A stretch of 11,010 nt of DNA. It comes from Psychromonas sp. (lineage in GTDB: Bacteria; Pseudomonadota; Gammaproteobacteria; Enterobacterales; Psychromonadaceae). The stretch covers positions 1 through 11,010 of the forward strand of contig JAGLDN010000262.1 of NCBI GenBank assembly GCA_023145575.1, written 5' to 3'. The notes below the pieces were generated by a model. That model saw nothing but the letters and a program-made list of their open reading frames with translations, ran no database searches and was not told where the DNA came from. The position numbers and the translations under genes are program-made. Positions 7,638-11,010 of the stretch are shown one piece after another. The first letter of the stretch is position 1; each line of letters begins with the position of its first letter.

Positions 7638-8873
7638 ATGGCAGAGCGTAATTTAGCCAATCTTGCTTCTCAACTGCAATTAGCTGAGCGCTTACAACAC
7701 CTTATTTATCTCAGTAGCTCCCTGATTGTTGTTTCAGGGAAAAAAGGCGCGGGAAAAAGTATTGCCATTGAAAACCTATCCAACTTGTTACCAGAGAGTA
7801 CGATTGAAAATATTCTCTCGCTTAATACTACACTTAACGAATCTGAGGCGCGATCCAAAATACTCTCACGGTTGTTTAGCAAACCTTTATTTAATCCAGA
7901 AGAGCATTTGCTAACATCTATATTGCAACTTCAACGTAACGACATTGTTGATGTTTCGCATTTACTTATTTTTGATAATGCACAATTACTCCCAGATAGA
8001 ATGATTGTGGAGTTTGCAGAGATAATCAAAAATAAAAATGAGATCATTGAGGGTGAGTTTAATATTCTCTTTTGTTGTGAGGAAGGTTATGCGCATAAGT
8101 TGACTACATTACTCAGTGGTGTGTTTTATGCTGTCAACTTTTCATATCAAGAATTTAGCGTTCCACCTCTTTCAAATGTGGAAGTACAGCAATTATTTCG
8201 TCATGAATCACAAAAATTTGAACATTTGACAAAAATAAAGTTATCAACGGAGCATGCTTCACTTTTAATTGCTTGTAATGGAAACCCTTTAGAAATTATT
8301 AAACTTGTACACATGTTCTATAGTTTAAAAAATGACGAGGAAGGTCTCACCGTAAATAAAAGACTAAACCCCAAAAAACGAAAAAAGAATAAAAACCAAT
8401 CAAGCCTTATATTGTTTGTTACGCTTCTTTTAATTGTATTTAGCAGTGTTGTTGTCTATTTTTATTCACAACATAACAAGATTAATAAAACCGAGAATAA
8501 GGGGGACATTAATATTAAAAATTCTCAAAGTATTGTTGAGAAAAACCCTGCAGGTAATATAAACAAGCCTTTGCATGTACGCAAAGATCAAGAAAATTTG
8601 AAAACTGAGTCGATTATCCATAAGGATGAACTTGTTCTAAATTGGTCTGATGTAATTCATAAAGATTTAGCCATATATGAAGATCTTAAAAGTAAAGTGA
8701 CGAAACAAAACATAACATTTAGTTTCATCGCACCTGGTAAACCATTATCAGAAGATGCTAAAGCGCCAACAGATATTAAGAAAAAACACCAAGATGTTAA
8801 GCCAAAACGACTGATAAAAAACAAAAGCAATGTTCTCCCTTCTGTGATTTCAAAATACGATACAGAAAAATAA
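7638..8873 (+). CDS. damX: DamX-like AAA ATPase-type membrane protein lacking a SPOR domain
   Basis: From position and sequence this is the damX-type gene that follows aroB in gammaproteobacteria. DamX proteins act in cell division, and their periplasmic C-terminal SPOR domain binds denuded septal peptidoglycan. Here the N-terminal part is an ATPase-like domain with Walker A GKKGAGKS (34-41) and a Walker B-like LLIFDNAQ (109-116). One membrane span follows at about 256-276, after a lysine-rich stretch. The periplasmic tail (277-411) is charged and low in complexity, and no SPOR fold is recognisable before the stop. I use ATG 7638, one base after the aroB stop; a TTG at 7626 in frame would overlap aroB. 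Whether the short tail is natural or truncated is discussed in the findings. The gene symbol is by synteny. Confidence 0.75.
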   Translation: MAERNLANLASQLQLAERLQHLIYLSSSLIVVSGKKGAGKSIAIENLSNLLPESTIENILSLNTTLNESEARSKILSRLFSKPLFNPEEHLLTSILQLQRNDIVDVSHLLIFDNAQLLPDRMIVEFAEIIKNKNEIIEGEFNILFCCEEGYAHKLTTLLSGVFYAVNFSYQEFSVPPLSNVEVQQLFRHESQKFEHLTKIKLSTEHASLLIACNGNPLEIIKLVHMFYSLKNDEEGLTVNKRLNPKKRKKNKNQSSLILFVTLLLIVFSSVVVYFYSQHNKINKTENKGDINIKNSQSIVEKNPAGNINKPLHVRKDQENLKTESIIHKDELVLNWSDVIHKDLAIYEDLKSKVTKQNITFSFIAPGKPLSEDAKAPTDIKKKHQDVKPKRLIKNKSNVLPSVISKYDTEK

Positions 8874-8939
8874 AAGTTTAATAACATACGGAAGTATTTA
8901 TAAAGCAGATCTTCAACGGATATTAACGCATACTATTTA

Positions 8940-9338
8940 TATACTCATGTGACGCAAAAATGTGACATAAGACACGAACTCGATAATCAGAATAAGACGC
9001 AACATCGAGCCTATCAACGATTAACTACGCTAAGCATTTTTCGGTAGAATTAACCAAAAAATGCTAATTCTTTTATTGCTACCCCCTTTTTGTTGGTGAG
9101 TGCAAGGTTGCTCTCGGGTTAACAAAAGGCGAGTTGGCTCACCAACGGGCCTGGCTACTTGTACCAATTAACAAAGTGATAAAATTTCGACATACAACAA
9201 CTCGTTAAGAATTAAAGCCTTTATTTTAATTCTACCTTTCGGGATTGACATAGCTAATCATCAAGAGGGCCATTTTATGCCAAGTATCTTAGCACAATCG
9301 GCCTATCTTACGTTGAATTTTTACGTCACATGGGTATA
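8940..9338 (+). mobile_element. Non-autonomous inverted-repeat element, copy 2 (399 bp)
   Basis: The ends are inverted repeats of about 22 bp with 20 matches: TATACTCATGTGACGCAAAA at 8940-8959 against the reverse complement of 9315-9338. Shared internal blocks with copies 1 and 3 include TTGCTACCCC, AAATTTCGAC and GTATCTTAGCACAAT. It is about 140 bp longer than the other copies because of extra segments that are themselves inverted repeats: AGCATTTTT/AAAAATGCT (9033-9041, 9057-9065), AGAATTA/TAATTCT (9046-9052, 9065-9071), GTTGGTGAG/CTCACCAAC (9092-9100, 9138-9146) and AGAATTAAA/TTTAATTCT (9208-9216, 9225-9233). There is no coding capacity. It fills the gap between the damX-like gene and rpe. 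Confidence 0.78.
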
Positions 9339-9340
9339 AA
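9313..9340 (+). promoter_or_regulatory. Candidate rpe promoter formed by the end of repeat copy 2
   Basis: TTGAAT (9313-9318), a 16-bp spacer and TATAAA (9335-9340) form a good sigma70-like promoter. The spacer and most of the -10 are the terminal inverted repeat itself. Transcription would start around 9347-9350, leaving a leader of about 20 nt that contains the rpe Shine-Dalgarno ACTAGGA (9355-9361). No other convincing promoter lies between damX and rpe. Confidence 0.5.
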
Positions 9341-9368
9341 CATAATTAATTCTTACTAGGACTAACCA

Positions 9369-10037
9369 ATGACTAACTATTTAATTGCCCCATCTATTTT
9401 ATCGGCTAACTTTGCTCGTTTAGGTGCAGATGTTGAAAAAGTGTTAAGCGATGGCGCTGATGTTGTCCATTTTGATGTAATGGATAATCATTATGTACCT
9501 AATTTAACGATTGGCCCTATGGTTTGTAAAGCATTAAGAGATCACGGTATTACAGCGCCGATCGATGTGCATTTAATGGTAAAACCTGTTGATAGTATGA
9601 TTTCTCAGTTTGCAAAAGCTGGTGCATCCATTATTACCTTCCACCCTGAAGCATCGATGCATGTTGACCGTTCTTTAGCATTAATCAAATCATTTAATTG
9701 CAAAGCTGGACTGGTATTAAATCCTGCAACATCGATTGAAACATTGGTACATGTTATGGACAAGCTAGATGTTATATTATTAATGTCAGTCAACCCGGGG
9801 TTTGGTGGGCAATCATTTATCCCTCATACGTTTGAAAAATTGCGACAAATGAAAGACTTAATCAAGGCGAGTGGTCGTGATATTCGCTTGCAGGTTGATG
9901 GTGGTGTGAAAGTTGATAACATAAAAAAAATAGCGCAAGCGGGGGCTGATATGTTTGTGGCAGGATCAGCTATTTTCAATAATGCTGATTATAAAGTAGT
10001 TATTGATGAAATGCGTCGTGAACTTGCAAATGCCTAA
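9369..10037 (+). CDS. rpe: Ribulose-phosphate 3-epimerase
   Basis: Rpe interconverts D-ribulose 5-phosphate and D-xylulose 5-phosphate in the pentose phosphate pathway, using a bound metal in a TIM barrel. The metal and catalytic residues expected of the family are visible: His34 and Asp36 in VVHFDVMDNHY, His68 in DVHLM, and Asp177 in QVDGGVK. Ser9 in APSIL, the MSVNPGFGGQ phosphate segment and the AGSAIF segment are also intact. The length of 222 residues matches enteric Rpe closely. ATG 9369 has TAGGA seven bases upstream. In enteric genomes it sits between dam and gph; here neither neighbour is present. Its nearest upstream feature is repeat copy 2, ending 30 bp before the start codon. Confidence 0.97.
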   Translation: MTNYLIAPSILSANFARLGADVEKVLSDGADVVHFDVMDNHYVPNLTIGPMVCKALRDHGITAPIDVHLMVKPVDSMISQFAKAGASIITFHPEASMHVDRSLALIKSFNCKAGLVLNPATSIETLVHVMDKLDVILLMSVNPGFGGQSFIPHTFEKLRQMKDLIKASGRDIRLQVDGGVKVDNIKKIAQAGADMFVAGSAIFNNADYKVVIDEMRRELANA

Positions 10038-10188
10038 GGTAACAAAAGTATACAATATCAATATAAAAGAGCTATTTGAAAATTAAAGTTTTTTATTTTA
10101 ATGCTATCGCGCAATACTGTCATCGAGTTACAAAAAGACGAGGGCTCGTCACAACAGGCTTGGCGGCATGCCCCCACTTACATCGTTA
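10038..10188. other. Short gap after rpe, no gene
   Basis: No gene and no clear terminator are visible. A GACGAG/CTCGTC inverted repeat (about 10138-10151) is present with a loop of only two bases. A 62-codon + frame starting at 10076 crosses from here into repeat copy 3 and is not called as a gene. Confidence 0.5.
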
Positions 10189-10451
10189 TATACCTATGAT
10201 GATACCTCAAGATGATTTGCTAGACTGTCGCTCGGATGTCAGGTCAAGGTGCAACATGAATTAATAATTGCTCCCTTTTCTATTCGTTTAACATGGGGTT
10301 AGCTTTCGAGTTAACCCCCCGCAGGGTAGGGAACTTGCTCCAATCAACAAAGCTAAAAAATTTCGACAAAGTGCAATTAGGCTTCAATTTTATGCGTCGT
10401 ATCTTTGTGCAATTTACCGATCTGACTTGTCATTTTGCAGTAGCATGAATA
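10189..10451 (+). mobile_element. Decayed copy 3 of the inverted-repeat element (263 bp)
   Basis: The body matches copies 1 and 2 in order: AAGGTGCAACAT, TTGCTCCC, CCAATCAACAAAG, AAAATTTCGACA, GGCTTCAATTTTATGC (10380-10395, cf. 5764-5779) and TTTGTGCAATTTACC. The ends are degenerate: the left begins TATACCTATGATG and the right reads CATTTTGCAGTAGCATGAATA against CATTTTTACGTCACATGGGTATA. A 7-bp stem, GGGGTTA/TAACCCC (10295-10301, 10312-10318), lies inside. The length is close to copy 1 (260 bp). The boundaries are approximate. Confidence 0.65.
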
Positions 10452-10587
10452 AAATCACTCGCTGACTTGTAACTTAACTTGAAAAGGAGCTTCGCCTTTG
10501 ATTTATAATGTTAACAAATTCGCAATAAAGAAATCATATTTTTACTAAATAAGTTTAATCCACCAATCAATGCCTTTGACATAATAA

Positions 10588-11001
10588 ATTACATCTCATT
10601 TTGGCGGCGTTATTCATAATATAGTGACTAATCCCATAAGGTTCATAGAATTTAATGACATTCTAAATATAATCGATTTTCATAACGAAACACGAAAATA
10701 TAATCTATTGGAAAACCTTCATAAATTATGGCATTATACGGCTGAAATAATGCATTGATTGGAAGAGAGTAATAGAAAAATAGACTTAGCATAGTTTGCT
10801 TACTCTAGGATGGGTGGAGGATGCAACCATAGCGAATGGATGCAAATATTGAGCAATAATGCCCTCTTTTTTGATGGTGCAACTCCAATATCAACGAACC
10901 CTGATACAATTTTATCTATCATTTCGAGAAATATGGTATATGGTGACAGTGATCTACTTAAGTCTATTCACACTTGGCATCATAGAGATGACATGGTTTA
11001 A
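10588..11001 (+). pseudogene. Unrecognised degraded coding frame with two internal stops
   Basis: One + frame stays coherent from 10588 to the TAA at 10999-11001 apart from TGA at 10756-10758 and TAG at 10792-10794. Before the first stop it contains RFIEFNDILNIIDFHNE and LLENLHKLWHYTAEIMH; between the stops LEESNRKIDLA; after them MGGGCNHSEWMQILSNN, ALFFDGATPIST and MVYGDSDLLKSIHTWHHRDD. The last 63 codons from ATG 10810 would make a small open frame, but there is no well-placed Shine-Dalgarno sequence. I do not recognise the family. The same-frame continuity and soluble-protein-like composition suggest a nonsense-mutated gene. Chance open frames in AT-rich DNA, or an intact 63-residue gene, are alternatives. 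Confidence 0.35.
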
Positions 11002-11010
11002 TAGATTCAC

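Noticed and set aside
9244..9266. Perfect TTGACA inside repeat copy 2
   Set aside because: The sequence 17 bp downstream is GGCCAT; there is no usable -10 at correct spacing. The 9313-9340 pair is better.
10076..10264. 62-codon + open frame after rpe
   Set aside because: It crosses into repeat copy 3 (which begins at 10189), has no convincing Shine-Dalgarno sequence and no recognisable domain. It is best explained as an open frame through repeat DNA.
10576..10598. Perfect TTGACA upstream of the degraded frame
   Set aside because: No -10 hexamer occurs at 16-18 bp downstream, so it is not a supported promoter.
1..11010. CRISPR arrays, tRNA, rRNA or riboswitches
   Set aside because: No regularly spaced short repeats, tRNA cloverleaf motifs or known aptamer cores were seen. 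The repeats present are the dispersed inverted-repeat element and short IS-like ends.

Overview
The window looks like an AT-rich gammaproteobacterial chromosome, probably a marine Alteromonadales- or Vibrionales-type lineage. The order pilM-N-O-P-Q, aroK, aroB, damX-like, rpe is the classic gammaproteobacterial neighbourhood, and AroK, AroB and Rpe read very close to the enteric proteins. I cannot name the genus from sequence alone. All recognised intact genes are on the + strand.

Layout: 1-238 is an upstream region with a candidate promoter and a short repeat. 251-5117 is a tightly packed type IV pilus assembly operon (pilMNOPQ) with overlapping or nearly touching genes. 5118-6034 is a 0.9-kb gap holding a possible terminator, a decayed ISL3-type transposase fragment between short direct repeats, the first copy of a terminal-inverted-repeat element, and an extended -10 promoter for aroK. 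6035-8873 is aroK-aroB-damX-like. 8874-9368 holds the second, longer repeat copy where dam lies in enteric genomes. 9369-10037 is rpe. 10038-11010 holds a third, decayed repeat copy and a degraded, unrecognised coding stretch, where gph would be expected.

How the genes work together: PilM (cytoplasmic, actin-like), PilN and PilO (inner membrane), PilP (lipoprotein) and PilQ (outer membrane secretin) form the envelope-spanning alignment complex of the type IV pilus machine, used for twitching, adhesion or DNA uptake. AroK and AroB are shikimate pathway enzymes. The damX-like gene encodes an ATPase-like protein with one membrane span, but it lacks the C-terminal SPOR domain expected of DamX. 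Rpe is ribulose-phosphate 3-epimerase.

The unusual part is between the genes. Three diverged copies of one non-coding element (about 260, 399 and 263 bp) occupy the three large gaps from pilQ onward. The two best copies have near-perfect 22-24 bp inverted ends, and their right end forms an outward sigma70-like promoter. In copy 2 this promoter points straight at rpe, 28-34 bp away. Loss of dam from its usual place, the shortened damX-like gene, the transposase relic and the broken reading frame after rpe suggest repeated insertion and deletion in this neighbourhood.
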